Part shown: piece by piece, positions 25,866 through 34,840 of the stretch
Position numbering within the stretch: position 1 is the stretch's first letter
How the letters are laid out: the number at the start of each line of letters is the position of its first letter
The notes under the pieces: model-generated
Told to the model about the DNA's origin: nothing
Databases searched by the model: none
What the model saw: the letters and a program-made list of their open reading frames with translations, nothing else
Source: an uncultured Clostridia bacterium
Lineage (GTDB): Bacteria > Bacillota > Clostridia > Christensenellales > UBA1242
Direction of reading: 5' to 3'
Assembly (NCBI GenBank): GCA_944383405.1
Contig: CALWPL010000001.1
Span: 62,001 to 126,000 of the forward strand
Length of the DNA stretch: 64,000 nt
Position numbers and translations under genes: made by a program

Positions 25866-26783
25866 ATGGAAAAATATTTATTAAAAGATGCGCTTAAAAA
25901 CGGATATGCTATTGGCGCTTTTAACTTTTCAACACTAGAAGTGTTAAAGGCAATTATAGCGTCAGCAGAAAAACAGAATTCCCCTATAATTGCACAAGTA
26001 TCGGAAAGTGCAATTTCCTTTATTGGAGAAGAGTATTTAAAAGACATGATTAAAGCGGCAAGGAAAAATTGCAAAGTTCCAATTAGTTTTCATTTAGACC
26101 ATGGCAAATCTTTTGAAACTGCAAAAAAAGCCATTGACATTGGGTGTGATTCCGTAATGATTGACTGTTCAATGTTGCCTTACGAAGATAATATTAATAT
26201 AACAAAAAAGGTTGTAGATTATGCCCATAGTAAGGGAGTATATGTTGAGGCTGAACTTGGCTCAATAGCAGGGAATGAAGATGACTTAAAAGTAGAAGAT
26301 AAGAATAGTTGCTACACATCTCCAATTCAGGCAAAAGAGTTTGTTGAAAGAACTAATGTTGATAGTCTTGCAATAGCCATTGGAACAAAACACGGAGCAT
26401 ATAAATATAGCGGAGAAGCAAAATTAAGATTTGATATTTTAGAGGAAATTCAGAATCAAATTCCAGATATTCCACTTGTTTTGCATGGAGCAAGTGGAGT
26501 AAATGAAGTTGATGTCGCAAGGCTTCTTGAACTTGGAGTTGATATTCAAGGTGCAAAAGGTATCCCAGAAGATTTTTTAAGGAAAGCAAGCAAGATGCAT
26601 ATATGTAAAATCAATGGAGATACAGATGTTAGAATATCATATATGGTTGGTATTTTAAGCAATATTGAGAGTAATAACAAGAGTATTGATTACCGTGGCT
26701 ATCTTGCGGCGGGGATGAATGAAGTGGCAAAACTAGTTGCTCATAAAATAGAAATTTATGGGAGTAAAGACAAAGCAAATTAG
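25866..26783 (+). CDS. fba: Class II fructose-bisphosphate aldolase
   Basis: The 305-residue zinc-dependent aldolase cleaves fructose-1,6-bisphosphate (a tagatose-bisphosphate preference cannot be excluded). Zinc and catalytic motifs are present in order: SFHLDHG, VEAELGSIAG, AIGTKHGAYK, LVLHGASGV, INGDTDVRI. N-terminus GYAIGAFNFSTLEVLKAI is typical. AAAGGAC precedes the ATG. Its stop codon directly abuts the stop codon of the convergent gene, leaving no space for a terminator. Confidence 0.95.
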   Translation: MEKYLLKDALKNGYAIGAFNFSTLEVLKAIIASAEKQNSPIIAQVSESAISFIGEEYLKDMIKAARKNCKVPISFHLDHGKSFETAKKAIDIGCDSVMIDCSMLPYEDNINITKKVVDYAHSKGVYVEAELGSIAGNEDDLKVEDKNSCYTSPIQAKEFVERTNVDSLAIAIGTKHGAYKYSGEAKLRFDILEEIQNQIPDIPLVLHGASGVNEVDVARLLELGVDIQGAKGIPEDFLRKASKMHICKINGDTDVRISYMVGILSNIESNNKSIDYRGYLAAGMNEVAKLVAHKIEIYGSKDKAN

Positions 26784-27215
26784 TTAAATTATTAAAAAGA
26801 CTATAAGAGATATACTTGTAATAAAGGCTAGAATAGATAAGACTAAACCGATTATTCCTATGGATTTTCGATTTAGTCTTATTTGCATTACGCCAAAAAC
26901 AAAACCATAGATGGTAAAAAGAATGGAAACAATTATTCCAGCAAAAATATATATTATTAGCATCAGTACATAAGAATAGCCAACAAATTCTAAATTTACT
27001 AGATTTGAGATTAGACAACTTAAAGATAAAAATAGAGCGATTATAGATAGAGTTAGAGAAATTCTACCATACTTTTTTATTGTTTTTCTATCTTCATCTG
27101 GCTTTGTTTTATCGTTATTGTAACTATTAATGACATTTCTAAACAAGAAAAAACCAGTTGCTTTTCCGATACTATCTTCACTGCTTAAATTATTTGATGA
27201 GTTATTAATATTCAT
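26784..27215 (-). CDS. Small membrane protein with DUF4190-like architecture
   Basis: 143 residues with a polar N-terminal 50 residues and then three hydrophobic segments (about 52-72, 82-105, 120-142). The pattern polar tail plus paired helices with a GxxxGV-type second helix (FGVMQIRLNRKSIGIIGLVLS) resembles DUF4190 membrane proteins. Function unknown. AAAGGAC precedes the ATG. It ends base-to-base with fba on the other strand. Confidence 0.6.
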   Translation of the reverse strand: MNINNSSNNLSSEDSIGKATGFFLFRNVINSYNNDKTKPDEDRKTIKKYGRISLTLSIIALFLSLSCLISNLVNLEFVGYSYVLMLIIYIFAGIIVSILFTIYGFVFGVMQIRLNRKSIGIIGLVLSILAFITSISLIVFLII

Positions 27216-27418
27216 AATTATTAGTCCTTTTTATTTATTTTGTGCGGATTTCTAATATTTTATTTGATTTCAGTGAAATTATTTATTCTTTAATTAAAAT
27301 TAATTATGAATCATTGTTAAAAAGTATAAAAAGGGCTAATTTATAAATTAAATAAGTATATATTTTTAAATAAAAATTAATGTACTAGGTATATCCACTC
27401 AATTAGGGGTTTTATATA

Positions 27419-27447
27419 AAAAATTCCCAAGAAGGGAATTTTTAGGT
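27419..27447 (-). terminator. Terminator of the PAP2 gene
   Basis: AAAAATTCCC (27419-27428) pairs with GGGAATTTTT (27434-27443). It lies seven bases after the minus-strand stop at 27450 and has T/A flanks on both sides. Confidence 0.85.
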
Positions 27448-27449
27448 TT

Positions 27450-28472
27450 TTATTTAGATTTTTTATTCTTTTGTAATTTGCTTTCAGTTTCAAGTTGAAG
27501 TTTTAATTTTTCTTGTTGTTTAATTTTATTTTTTAAAAGTATCTTTTCTATTACAAACCATTTTGCAACAAACACACAGGCAATAGCAACAAGTCCACCA
27601 AATAAAACATCTGTAAAGAAGTGTGCGCCTGCAATAATTCTGGAAAAACCGACAAGGAAAGTATAAATACAAGCAAAGGCTATAAAAAAGAACTTCCATG
27701 CATAAGTATCTGTTTTTTTATAAAAAGTTGGTAATAAAACAAGTAAAAAACTACTTGCTGCGGCACATGTGTGTCCAGAAGGGAATGATTCAAAATAATC
27801 AGAAACAAAAGGGGATACGCTTGCAAATTTATTTGAGTTGATTTGAAACCAGTAAGTAAAATACTCAAAATCATTATATCCTTCGTAAACCATTGCCCTG
27901 TAACGAGTTCTATCAAAAATTAATTTTGCGCCTTGAACTATTGCATTTGATATAAGCGAAATAATTAAGACTGCAAGCGCCCATCCAACTAGTTCGTGTA
28001 AAGTTTCGTTTTTAATTTTAGAAAATAATAAAAAGGTTATAGCACTTACAACACAAGAAAAGACGACAACAGATATTAATCCAATTGTGCTAGAAAGAAA
28101 AGAATCAAGTCCAAAAGAAGTATAGATACTGATATAGTTTAGTGTTTTGTGTATGCAGTAAAAAGAAACTATGCACCCTGCAATTACAAAAAAGATTATA
28201 AGCAAAACATTTAACCATTTTTTATTTAATGGATTTTTAATTAAGTAAAAAAATATTATTGCAAAGGAACATTCTAGTAAAATATATAAAATATTTTCTC
28301 CAAAAGTTTCCCCTAATATCGCAAAAATATTTTTTGAGTGATAACTAGACCCATCAACATCGGCAAGAGCCTTACTTATTTGAAGGTCATAAATAGTTCC
28401 AAGAATAATTGCAACTATTATAAAAAATAGTATTACTGATAAAGTGATATAAAATGCTTTTGATTTTTTCAT
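27450..28472 (-). CDS. PAP2-superfamily membrane phosphatase
   Basis: 340 residues with several membrane helices and the three acid-phosphatase signatures: KLIFDRTRYRAM (motif 1), PSGHTCAAAS (motif 2, catalytic His) and SRIIAGAHFFTDVLFG (motif 3, nucleophile His). Likely substrates are lipid pyrophosphates or phosphatidic acid at the outer membrane face; the sequence does not decide. A basic K/Q-rich tail of about 35 residues ends the protein on the cytoplasmic side. Motif 1 has Arg-Thr-Arg where the family usually has Arg-Pro. Confidence 0.88.
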   Translation of the reverse strand: MKKSKAFYITLSVILFFIIVAIILGTIYDLQISKALADVDGSSYHSKNIFAILGETFGENILYILLECSFAIIFFYLIKNPLNKKWLNVLLIIFFVIAGCIVSFYCIHKTLNYISIYTSFGLDSFLSSTIGLISVVVFSCVVSAITFLLFSKIKNETLHELVGWALAVLIISLISNAIVQGAKLIFDRTRYRAMVYEGYNDFEYFTYWFQINSNKFASVSPFVSDYFESFPSGHTCAAASSFLLVLLPTFYKKTDTYAWKFFFIAFACIYTFLVGFSRIIAGAHFFTDVLFGGLVAIACVFVAKWFVIEKILLKNKIKQQEKLKLQLETESKLQKNKKSK

Positions 28473-28565
28473 GATATTACCCTTTTTAGTTGATTTTAAA
28501 ATTATTATCTTTATATTAATAAAAATTTCTATTTTATGTTTATTGTTTTTATTAATATTTTATCC

Positions 28566-28943
28566 TTATTTGCTCTGTGGAGCCCCACAAAACGGACATT
28601 TATTTTTATTTTTATCATATTTACAAGAACAATATTTGCAAATAATTTTACTTTCTTTATCTTGTAATACTACTGTCTTTACTTGAGTATTTAATGAATT
28701 TGATGAAATGCTAGCGTTATTTTGCTGCTGTAAATTCTGATTAGAAATTTTTTCATTTTTCATTTTTTTACTATTCTTTTTAGAGAACTTCAAAGATAAG
28801 CAAGTAACAATTCCTATTCCGCCAATTATGATTAAAGATATTGAATAAAATTCAATATATTGAAGTGAAACTAAAATTATTCCGGAAAACAACAAAATAA
28901 TAGATAATGACAAATAGGAATTTTTTTTCAAGCAAATACCCAT
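28566..28943 (-). CDS. Small membrane protein with C-terminal zinc ribbon
   Basis: 125 residues. Two hydrophobic segments (about 10-27 and 33-52) are followed by a basic and Gln/Asn-rich linker, and a zinc ribbon at the C-terminus (ICKYCSCKYDKNKNKCPFCG, two CxxC pairs). The exact start is unsure because AAAAGG directly touches the ATG at 28943; a TTG four codons later is better spaced. It lies upstream of the PAP2 gene in the same direction. Function not known. Confidence 0.65.
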   Translation of the reverse strand: MGICLKKNSYLSLSIILLFSGIILVSLQYIEFYSISLIIIGGIGIVTCLSLKFSKKNSKKMKNEKISNQNLQQQNNASISSNSLNTQVKTVVLQDKESKIICKYCSCKYDKNKNKCPFCGAPQSK

Positions 28944-29007
28944 CCTTTTATTATCTTAATATTACTATTAATTTGTAAAATAGACAAGTAAAAAAACTAA
29001 AACAATT

Positions 29008-29736
29008 TTAATCTTGATTTAATTTAACAGCCATTTCAAGTGCCAATCTAAACATTTTATCATAATTGTTTTGACGCTGTTTGCTAGTCGAAGATTTATT
29101 TGTCAAAATTTCATCTGAAATTGTACAAATACAAAGTGCTTCTTTTTTGCTTTGTTTAGCATTTTCATATAATGCTGCACCTTCCATTTCTATGCCTTTT
29201 GCGCCAAGAGAAATAATGTGCTCATTTTTTTCTTTACTTAAATAAAAAGTGTCTGTTGTGTATATTGGAGCAAAGGCTACTTCGTATTTTTTCAAAGTTG
29301 CAACTTCTTTTGCAAGATTTAATAATTTTTTTGAGGCATAAAGTTTACATTCTTTATTTTTTTCATAAAGACTATTGTAATTTGTGTCAGTATAAATGCT
29401 TTCTCCAACTAAAAGTGTTCCAATTTTTAAATTTTCATCAAGTGAACCTATTGTGCCAACCCTTATTGCATTTTGAACATTGTAAAAATTGAACAATTCA
29501 TATGAGTAAATACCCATTGAAGCAGGCCCCATTCCAGTAGACATTATGCTGACAGGAATATTTTTATAAAGACCAGTATAGCAATAGTTGTTTCTAATAG
29601 AACTTACAAGTTTTACATCTTTTAAAAATTTTTCAGCCATTTTTTTTGCTCGTAATGGGTCTCCTGGCAAAATAACAGTTTTAGCAATTTCGTTTAGTTG
29701 TGCATCTATATGCACGGTTGGTATTAATTTTTTCAT
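29008..29736 (-). CDS. deoD: Purine-nucleoside phosphorylase (DeoD type)
   Basis: Phosphorolysis of purine (deoxy)nucleosides in nucleoside salvage. 242 residues, matching hexameric DeoD. Motifs: TVILPGDPLRAKKMAEKFL (phosphate loop), STGMGPASMGIYSYEL, RVGTIGSL, and GIEMEGAALY with TISDE (nucleoside binding and catalytic Asp). It has its own TTGACT-17-TAAAAT promoter and AGGAGG. Confidence 0.94.
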   Translation of the reverse strand: MKKLIPTVHIDAQLNEIAKTVILPGDPLRAKKMAEKFLKDVKLVSSIRNNYCYTGLYKNIPVSIMSTGMGPASMGIYSYELFNFYNVQNAIRVGTIGSLDENLKIGTLLVGESIYTDTNYNSLYEKNKECKLYASKKLLNLAKEVATLKKYEVAFAPIYTTDTFYLSKEKNEHIISLGAKGIEMEGAALYENAKQSKKEALCICTISDEILTNKSSTSKQRQNNYDKMFRLALEMAVKLNQD

Positions 29737-29753
29737 TTTTACCTCCTAAAATG

Positions 29754-29782
29754 ATTTTAAAAAATTATAAGTAATTAGTCAA
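29754..29782 (-). promoter_or_regulatory. deoD promoter
   Basis: -35 TTGACT (29777-29782), a 17-base spacer and -10 TAAAAT (29754-29759) on the minus strand; leader of only about 10 bases before AGGAGG. Confidence 0.6.
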
Positions 29783-29851
29783 ATTTATGTCGTAATTTTG
29801 TTATTAACATTTGATTTGTTTTTGTTAACAACTAAAAGACTAAAATAGAAT

Positions 29852-29880
29852 TTGCTAGTTTTTTAAAAAAATTATATAAT
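29852..29880 (+). promoter_or_regulatory. cmk promoter
   Basis: -35 TTGCTA (29852-29857), a 17-base spacer and a perfect -10 TATAAT (29875-29880). Confidence 0.65.
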
Positions 29881-29902
29881 AATTTTATAGGGGAAATAAA
29901 AA

Positions 29903-30577
29903 ATGTTTAATGTAACAATAGATGGGGTTGCCGGGTGTGGCAAATCAACAATAGCAGAATACTTATCAAAAAGATTAAATTTGAAAAAATTTAATACCGG
30001 CTCTCTTTATAGAGCAATTACTTGTGAGTTTTTGCATAGGTTTGGCAGAGAAACAAAGCCTACTAAAAAACTTATGGACGAGTTTGTAAAAGACCTTGAT
30101 GTTGAAGTTGAATTTGTCGGCGAACAACAAAAGGTTTATGTTAATCACCATGATTATAATAATGTATTAAGAGAAGAAATTGTAAGTCTAACAACGCCAC
30201 TTGTTTCTGGATATGAAAAATTAAGAGAAAAGGTAAGAGAAATTCAAAGAAAATTTGCTAGTCAAAACGATTGTATTATGGAAGGAAGGGATATTGGAAG
30301 AGTTGTTTTGCCAAACGCAAGTTGTAAGTTGTTTTTGACAGCAAGTCCCGAAGTAAGGGCAGAAAGAAGATATGAACAAATAAAGGAAGCAGGAGAAAAA
30401 ACTAGTTTTGATGAAGTACTAAGAGATATTAAGTTAAGGGATAAAGAAGATAGAGAAAGAGAACATGGAGCAATGATTCCAGCAGATGATGCTATTATTG
30501 TTGACAACTCAGGGGAGACTCTGGAAGAAACTCTTGAAAGATGTGAAAGAATAATTAAAGAAAAACAAATCAAATAA
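29903..30577 (+). CDS. cmk: Cytidylate kinase
   Basis: 224 residues phosphorylating CMP/dCMP. P-loop GVAGCGKST (8-16), then FNTGSLYRAITCEFL (NMP binding), IMEGRDIGRVVLPNA, and the lid KLRDKEDREREHGAMIPADDAIIVDNS, all characteristic of Cmk. AGGGGAAAT precedes the ATG. In many Bacillota cmk is fused to or precedes ispH/rpsA; here it stands alone and faces tyrS. Confidence 0.95.
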   Translation: MFNVTIDGVAGCGKSTIAEYLSKRLNLKKFNTGSLYRAITCEFLHRFGRETKPTKKLMDEFVKDLDVEVEFVGEQQKVYVNHHDYNNVLREEIVSLTTPLVSGYEKLREKVREIQRKFASQNDCIMEGRDIGRVVLPNASCKLFLTASPEVRAERRYEQIKEAGEKTSFDEVLRDIKLRDKEDREREHGAMIPADDAIIVDNSGETLEETLERCERIIKEKQIK

Positions 30578-30655
30578 TTTTTAAGGAATAAAAAAATAAA
30601 CATAGTAAAAAGTAATGATATTTAATGAGTATGTTTGCTCAAAATGGAACAAATA

Positions 30656-30716
30656 AAAAAAGAGAACATATTGAAAAATTAACCCATAGGGTTATATTAT
30701 AACCATTCTCTTTTTT
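30656..30716. terminator. Branched bidirectional terminator between cmk and tyrS
   Basis: Outer stem AAAAAGAGAA (30657-30666) with TTCTCTTTTT (30706-30715). Inside lie two mutually exclusive hairpins: TAACCC/GGGTTA (30680-30694) and GGTTATA/TATAACC (30690-30704), which share bases 30690-30694. Confidence 0.7.
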
Positions 30717-30803
30717 AATAACTTTAATGTGTCTGAAATGTATATAAGTGAATAAAATGTAATTTTAAAAATTTTTGTATAGGAAATTGAAGTTTTGATA
30801 AAA

Positions 30804-32030
30804 TTACTTTTCAAGAACAATTTTTAAAAAGGTTTTCTTTCCTTTTTTTATTTTAATAGAATTTTCAAGGTCAGCAAGACACAAATTGTGATTAATATCT
30901 AAAATTTGTCTACTATTAATTGAAATTCCGCCTTGCTCAATAAGTCGTCTTGCCTGGCTTTTAGAACTTGCAAGATTTGATAAGACTAAAAGGTCAAGTA
31001 GTGAAATTTTTTCATTTTCTATTTTAGATATAGATAATGAATATGTTGGGATATTTTCATCATTTCCTTGTCCCATAAAAAGTGAAAGAGATGCACTTTT
31101 TGCTTTATCTGCTTCTTCTTTACCATGGACAAGTGCAGTTAATTCGTATGCCAAAATGTCTTTTGCTTTATTAAGTTCTGCTCCTGTCCAGTTTGACATT
31201 TTATCAATTTCTTCAAGTGGAAGAAAAGTAAGCATTCTTATAAGCCTTAAAACATCTTTATCATCAGTGTTTCTCCAATACTGGTAAAATTCAAAAGGCG
31301 AAGTCTTGTCAGGATTTAGCCATACTGTTCCATTTGCAGTTTTACCCATTTTTTTGCCTTCTGAATTAAGTAAAAGGGTAATTGTCATAGCATAAGCGTC
31401 TTTTCCTAATTTTCGTCTTATAAGTTCAGTTCCGCCAAGCATATTTGACCATTGGTCATCTCCGCCAAATTGAAGTTTGCAATTATAATTTTTAAATAGG
31501 TAATAAAAATCATAAGATTGCATTATCATGTAATTGAATTCAAGAAAGGAAAGCCCTTTTTCCATTCTTTGTTTATAACATTCTGCTCTTAGCATATTAT
31601 TTACGCTAAAACAGGCTCCAACTTCTCTAAGAAGTTCAATGTAATTAAGATTTAATAACCAATCGGCGTTATTTAAGACTATTGCTTTGCCGTCTGAAAA
31701 GTCGATAAATCGCTCCATTTGTTTTTTAAAGCATTCGCAATTATGTTTAATTGTTTCTGGTGTCATCATGGTGCGCATATCACTTCTGCCTGATGGGTCG
31801 CCAACATATCCAGTGCCGCCACCTAGTAGAACAATTGGTTTATTTCCTGCCATTTGAAGTCTTTTCATTAGGCATAAAGCCATGAAATGTCCTACATGTA
31901 ATGAGTCGGCTGTTGGGTCGATGCCAATATAAAAAGTTGCACCGCCTTTATTTATTAATTCTTTAACTTTATCTTCATCGGTTACTTGGGCGATAAGTCC
32001 CCGTGCAACTAGTTCTTCATAAATTCCCAT
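30804..32030 (-). CDS. tyrS: Tyrosyl-tRNA synthetase
   Basis: 408 residues of class Ic TyrRS charging tRNA-Tyr. HIGH-type HVGH at 45-48 in PTADSLHVGHFMAL, tyrosine-site segments GGGTGYVGDPSGRSD and FGGDDQWSN, a KMSKS-type KMGKT (near 230), and a C-terminal S4 domain (SKSQARRLIEQGGISIN). No T-box leader fits in the short upstream spacer; a simple promoter is present. Confidence 0.96.
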   Translation of the reverse strand: MGIYEELVARGLIAQVTDEDKVKELINKGGATFYIGIDPTADSLHVGHFMALCLMKRLQMAGNKPIVLLGGGTGYVGDPSGRSDMRTMMTPETIKHNCECFKKQMERFIDFSDGKAIVLNNADWLLNLNYIELLREVGACFSVNNMLRAECYKQRMEKGLSFLEFNYMIMQSYDFYYLFKNYNCKLQFGGDDQWSNMLGGTELIRRKLGKDAYAMTITLLLNSEGKKMGKTANGTVWLNPDKTSPFEFYQYWRNTDDKDVLRLIRMLTFLPLEEIDKMSNWTGAELNKAKDILAYELTALVHGKEEADKAKSASLSLFMGQGNDENIPTYSLSISKIENEKISLLDLLVLSNLASSKSQARRLIEQGGISINSRQILDINHNLCLADLENSIKIKKGKKTFLKIVLEK

Positions 32031-32055
32031 AAAATCTCCTTTGTAACATTAAAAT

Positions 32056-32083
32056 ATTTTAACATAATCAAAACTATTGTCAA
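32056..32083 (-). promoter_or_regulatory. tyrS promoter
   Basis: Minus strand: perfect -35 TTGACA (32078-32083), a 16-base spacer and -10 TAAAAT (32056-32061). Confidence 0.7.
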
Positions 32084-32092
32084 ATGTTAAAA

Positions 32093-33193
32093 CTATTTTT
32101 TCTTTTGTCGTTTTTTATTTCTAACAATTGAGTAAATTGCAATGCCTATCATAATTGCTATAAATAAACAAGCAAAAACTATAACATTTATAATATATCT
32201 ACTGTTAAAATTATGTGTTACAGTATTATTATTTAAGATGTTATTAACCAAATTATCATTATTTGTGTTACTAGGCGGATTGATTTCTAAAGAATTATCA
32301 TCGTTAACAACTGTTGAAAATAGGGTTTTATCTATAACATTTGCAAGTTCCGGAACGCTTTTAAGTACTAGTTCTTTTTCTGCAAGGTATGTTCCCATTT
32401 CAAATAATAGTCCTTTACTTGTTAATTCTTGATTATAATCTCCTTTTGCATAGTAAATATCAAGAAATAACCAAGGACAATATTCTTCGGAGACAGATAG
32501 TAAATACATGGCAAATTGCAAATTTGCGTCCTTTTTAGGATTTGCTTGTCCAACAACAATTCTAACTTTGCACCTTTCAATTCCATCTACATTTTCTACA
32601 TATACAGACCTACTAACCCCATCTCTATGAATATCAAATAATGCGTCAGGGGAATTTTCAAGAAGAGATTGCGCAGTAATTCCACTTCTAGCGTATGCTT
32701 TATTATCATGTGGTAGATGCAAGGTTTCATCTAAATAAACTTTATAACCTAAACTATTAAAACAACTTGCAAGTTCTCTTGCTACATCATGAATTCCACC
32801 TTCGCCATATACACTTGACACTCCATCACTTGGAATATAACTTTCATCATTGTGTGTTAAGTATAACCCAACAGATTTTGATAAATTTTTTGAAAGATTT
32901 AAGTTTTCTTCCTTATTATTTTTTATTTTTGGTTTTATGTAGTTCCCATTAAATGTTGCGTAAGCGTTTAAATTTTCTTGGTCAATTTTAAATATTTCAT
33001 ATTCTTTTAAATCTTTTGTAATTATAATATCCCCTACTTCGACATAATTTGTTTCACTAATCTTATTACCATCTGTATCATAGATAAAGTATATTTCAAC
33101 TTGATTTAAAGCAAAGGCGAAACAAAAACTATTATTAAAACTTATTGCAACTAAAATCATTGCTACAAATAAAACAACTAATTTAACTTTCAT
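32093..33193 (-). CDS. SpoIIP-family protein (sporulation peptidoglycan hydrolase homologue)
   Basis: 366 residues. SpoIIP is the amidase/endopeptidase that, with SpoIID and SpoIIM, remodels septal peptidoglycan in engulfment. The family landmarks are present: VGLYLTHNDESYIPSDG, then ARSGITAQSLLENSPDALFD with the IHRDGVSR motif, IVVGQANPKKDANLQFA, and YNQELTSKGLLFEMGTYLAE. There is an N-terminal signal anchor (about 2-30) and, unlike typical SpoIIP, a C-terminal membrane segment (about 335-358) with a basic tail. The first glutamate-bearing loop has THNDES rather than THTGES. No clear ribosome binding site: 33193 gives the best signal sequence, 33214 is the alternative. It follows the oxidoreductase/DUF1667 genes closely. 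Confidence 0.82.
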   Translation of the reverse strand: MKVKLVVLFVAMILVAISFNNSFCFAFALNQVEIYFIYDTDGNKISETNYVEVGDIIITKDLKEYEIFKIDQENLNAYATFNGNYIKPKIKNNKEENLNLSKNLSKSVGLYLTHNDESYIPSDGVSSVYGEGGIHDVARELASCFNSLGYKVYLDETLHLPHDNKAYARSGITAQSLLENSPDALFDIHRDGVSRSVYVENVDGIERCKVRIVVGQANPKKDANLQFAMYLLSVSEEYCPWLFLDIYYAKGDYNQELTSKGLLFEMGTYLAEKELVLKSVPELANVIDKTLFSTVVNDDNSLEINPPSNTNNDNLVNNILNNNTVTHNFNSRYIINVIVFACLFIAIMIGIAIYSIVRNKKRQKKK

Positions 33194-33238
33194 AAAATTA
33201 GTATGACAAATCATTAAAAAAATATTAGCATTATGTTT

Positions 33239-33583
33239 TTAATTTACATTTAAAGATGTAACAATGATATTTACACCAGTGTTTAAAATATCTTTTATAA
33301 AAACATCGCCTGCTTTTAACTCTTGATTTGTACTTGCTTTTGAAATTTCAATTAAGCATGAGTCAACAAGTCCTTTTGGAATTGGCTTTTCAGTTTTAAG
33401 TGAAATTGTTCCAGATTTATATTTTTTTACTGTTGTAACTATCCTTTCTGGACTAGTAACTTCTTTTATTCCATATTCGTGTCCTCTTGGACAGGAATTG
33501 CCTGTTACTAAAATCTCGCCATTTTTTTGTTTTGTTACTTTTAGTGTGCAACCGACAGGGCACATAATACAAGTTAATTCCAT
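33239..33583 (-). CDS. DUF1667 iron-sulfur-type protein of the glycerol-3-phosphate oxidation operon
   Basis: 114 residues beginning ELTCIMCPVGCTLKV and NSCPRGHEYGIKEV, a Cys-rich N-domain (CxxCxxxC plus a further Cys) typical of DUF1667, followed by a strand-rich C-domain. In many Clostridia this small protein follows a GlpA/GlpO-like dehydrogenase and an FAD/NAD oxidoreductase, as here, and is presumed to serve in electron transfer. It starts three bases after the upstream gene. Confidence 0.88.
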   Translation of the reverse strand: MELTCIMCPVGCTLKVTKQKNGEILVTGNSCPRGHEYGIKEVTSPERIVTTVKKYKSGTISLKTEKPIPKGLVDSCLIEISKASTNQELKAGDVFIKDILNTGVNIIVTSLNVN

Positions 33584-33586
33584 TTT

Positions 33587-34840
33587 TTATCCTTTTATTT
33601 CTTCTAAATAAATTTCAACATCAGATTTTAAATTATTTTTTGCAACAATCACAGTTTCCATTTCGGCAGGAAGTATAATTTTTTTATATATTCTTCTAAC
33701 TTCTTTTCCATCACTTTTTACTACAATGTTAACATTTTTGTAAATGCCACTTGACCTAAAATTAAGAGTTAAAATGCCATCGCCTTCATAATAAAAGGAT
33801 GGATTGATATATCTAAGACCATTTTTATTTATAATACTATGTTTTTTTGTATTAGATAGTAAGTTATTAACATATTGTGCACAATTTTCACCCGCCCGCT
33901 CGGCTTCTTTTGAAACATTATCAACTATATCATGAACATGTAAACTATTTCCACATTGAAAAATCCCTTGTGCACTTGTTTGTAAATATTCATCTACAAC
34001 ACTGCCACCTGTAATTTGATTTTGGATAATCCCATAATCTTGTGCTAGTTCATTTGATGGCGTTAAGCCAATGCTTAATACAATTGTATCACAAGGAATA
34101 AATTCTTTTTTTGTAAGGTCAAAAGAAAAATCCTTTTTTACAGGGGCAACATAAACTCCTTCTACTCTTTCATCTCCTACAACTTCAACAACAGTTTTTG
34201 ATAGGTGTAAGGGGATATTATAATCTTCAAGACATTGCACAATATTTCTTTTTAATCCAGAAGGGTAGGGCATTACTTCATAAACACCAATAACATTTGC
34301 TCCTTCAAATCTAAGCCTACGAGCCATTATTAGTCCTATGTCTCCGCTGCCTACAATGATTATATTTTTGCCAATCATTTTCCCATATAGATTTACTATT
34401 TTTTGTGCACTTCCAGCAGAAATTATGCCAGCAGGTCTTGTGCCACAAAGAGAAATTGCTCCTGCAGGTCTTTCTCTACAACCAGTAGCAAGAATAATAC
34501 TTTTAACATTAATATTTATAAGTCCATGAGAATTAATGGCTTTTAAAACAAATTTATCTTGTATACTAAGAACAGTTGTATTAAGTAAGACATTTATTTT
34601 TGTTTGTTTTACTTTGTCAATAAATTTTTGAGCATATTCAGGGCCAGTCAATTCTTCTTTAAAATAATTTAAACCAAAACCATTATGAATACACTGATTT
34701 AATATTCCGCCAAGTTTGTTATCTCTTTCTAAAATTATGCAACTAAGACCCGCTTTATCTACTTTAAGCGCACTTGCAAGTCCAGCACTACCGCCGCCTA
34801 TAATTGCAACATCGTAATTTAGATTAATTGTGCTTGCCAT
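33587..34840 (-). CDS. FAD-dependent pyridine-nucleotide oxidoreductase
   Basis: 417 residues with two dinucleotide-binding loops: NYDVAIIGGGSAGLASALKV (FAD) at the N-terminus and IIVGSGDIGLIMARRL (NAD(P)H) in the middle. ILATGCRERPAGAISLCGTRPAG and GIFQCGNSLHVHDIVDNVS are typical of the partner subunit of anaerobic glycerol-3-phosphate dehydrogenases. The ATG at 34840 has AAGG eight bases upstream; a GTG nine bases earlier is possible. The start overlaps the preceding gene by 17 bases. Confidence 0.87.
   Translation of the reverse strand: MASTINLNYDVAIIGGGSAGLASALKVDKAGLSCIILERDNKLGGILNQCIHNGFGLNYFKEELTGPEYAQKFIDKVKQTKINVLLNTTVLSIQDKFVLKAINSHGLININVKSIILATGCRERPAGAISLCGTRPAGIISAGSAQKIVNLYGKMIGKNIIIVGSGDIGLIMARRLRFEGANVIGVYEVMPYPSGLKRNIVQCLEDYNIPLHLSKTVVEVVGDERVEGVYVAPVKKDFSFDLTKKEFIPCDTIVLSIGLTPSNELAQDYGIIQNQITGGSVVDEYLQTSAQGIFQCGNSLHVHDIVDNVSKEAERAGENCAQYVNNLLSNTKKHSIINKNGLRYINPSFYYEGDGILTLNFRSSGIYKNVNIVVKSDGKEVRRIYKKIILPAEMETVIVAKNNLKSDVEIYLEEIKG

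Noticed and set aside
32031..32092. T-box riboswitch upstream of tyrS
   Set aside because: The spacer is 62 bases with a plain promoter; no T-box sequence or specifier hairpin.
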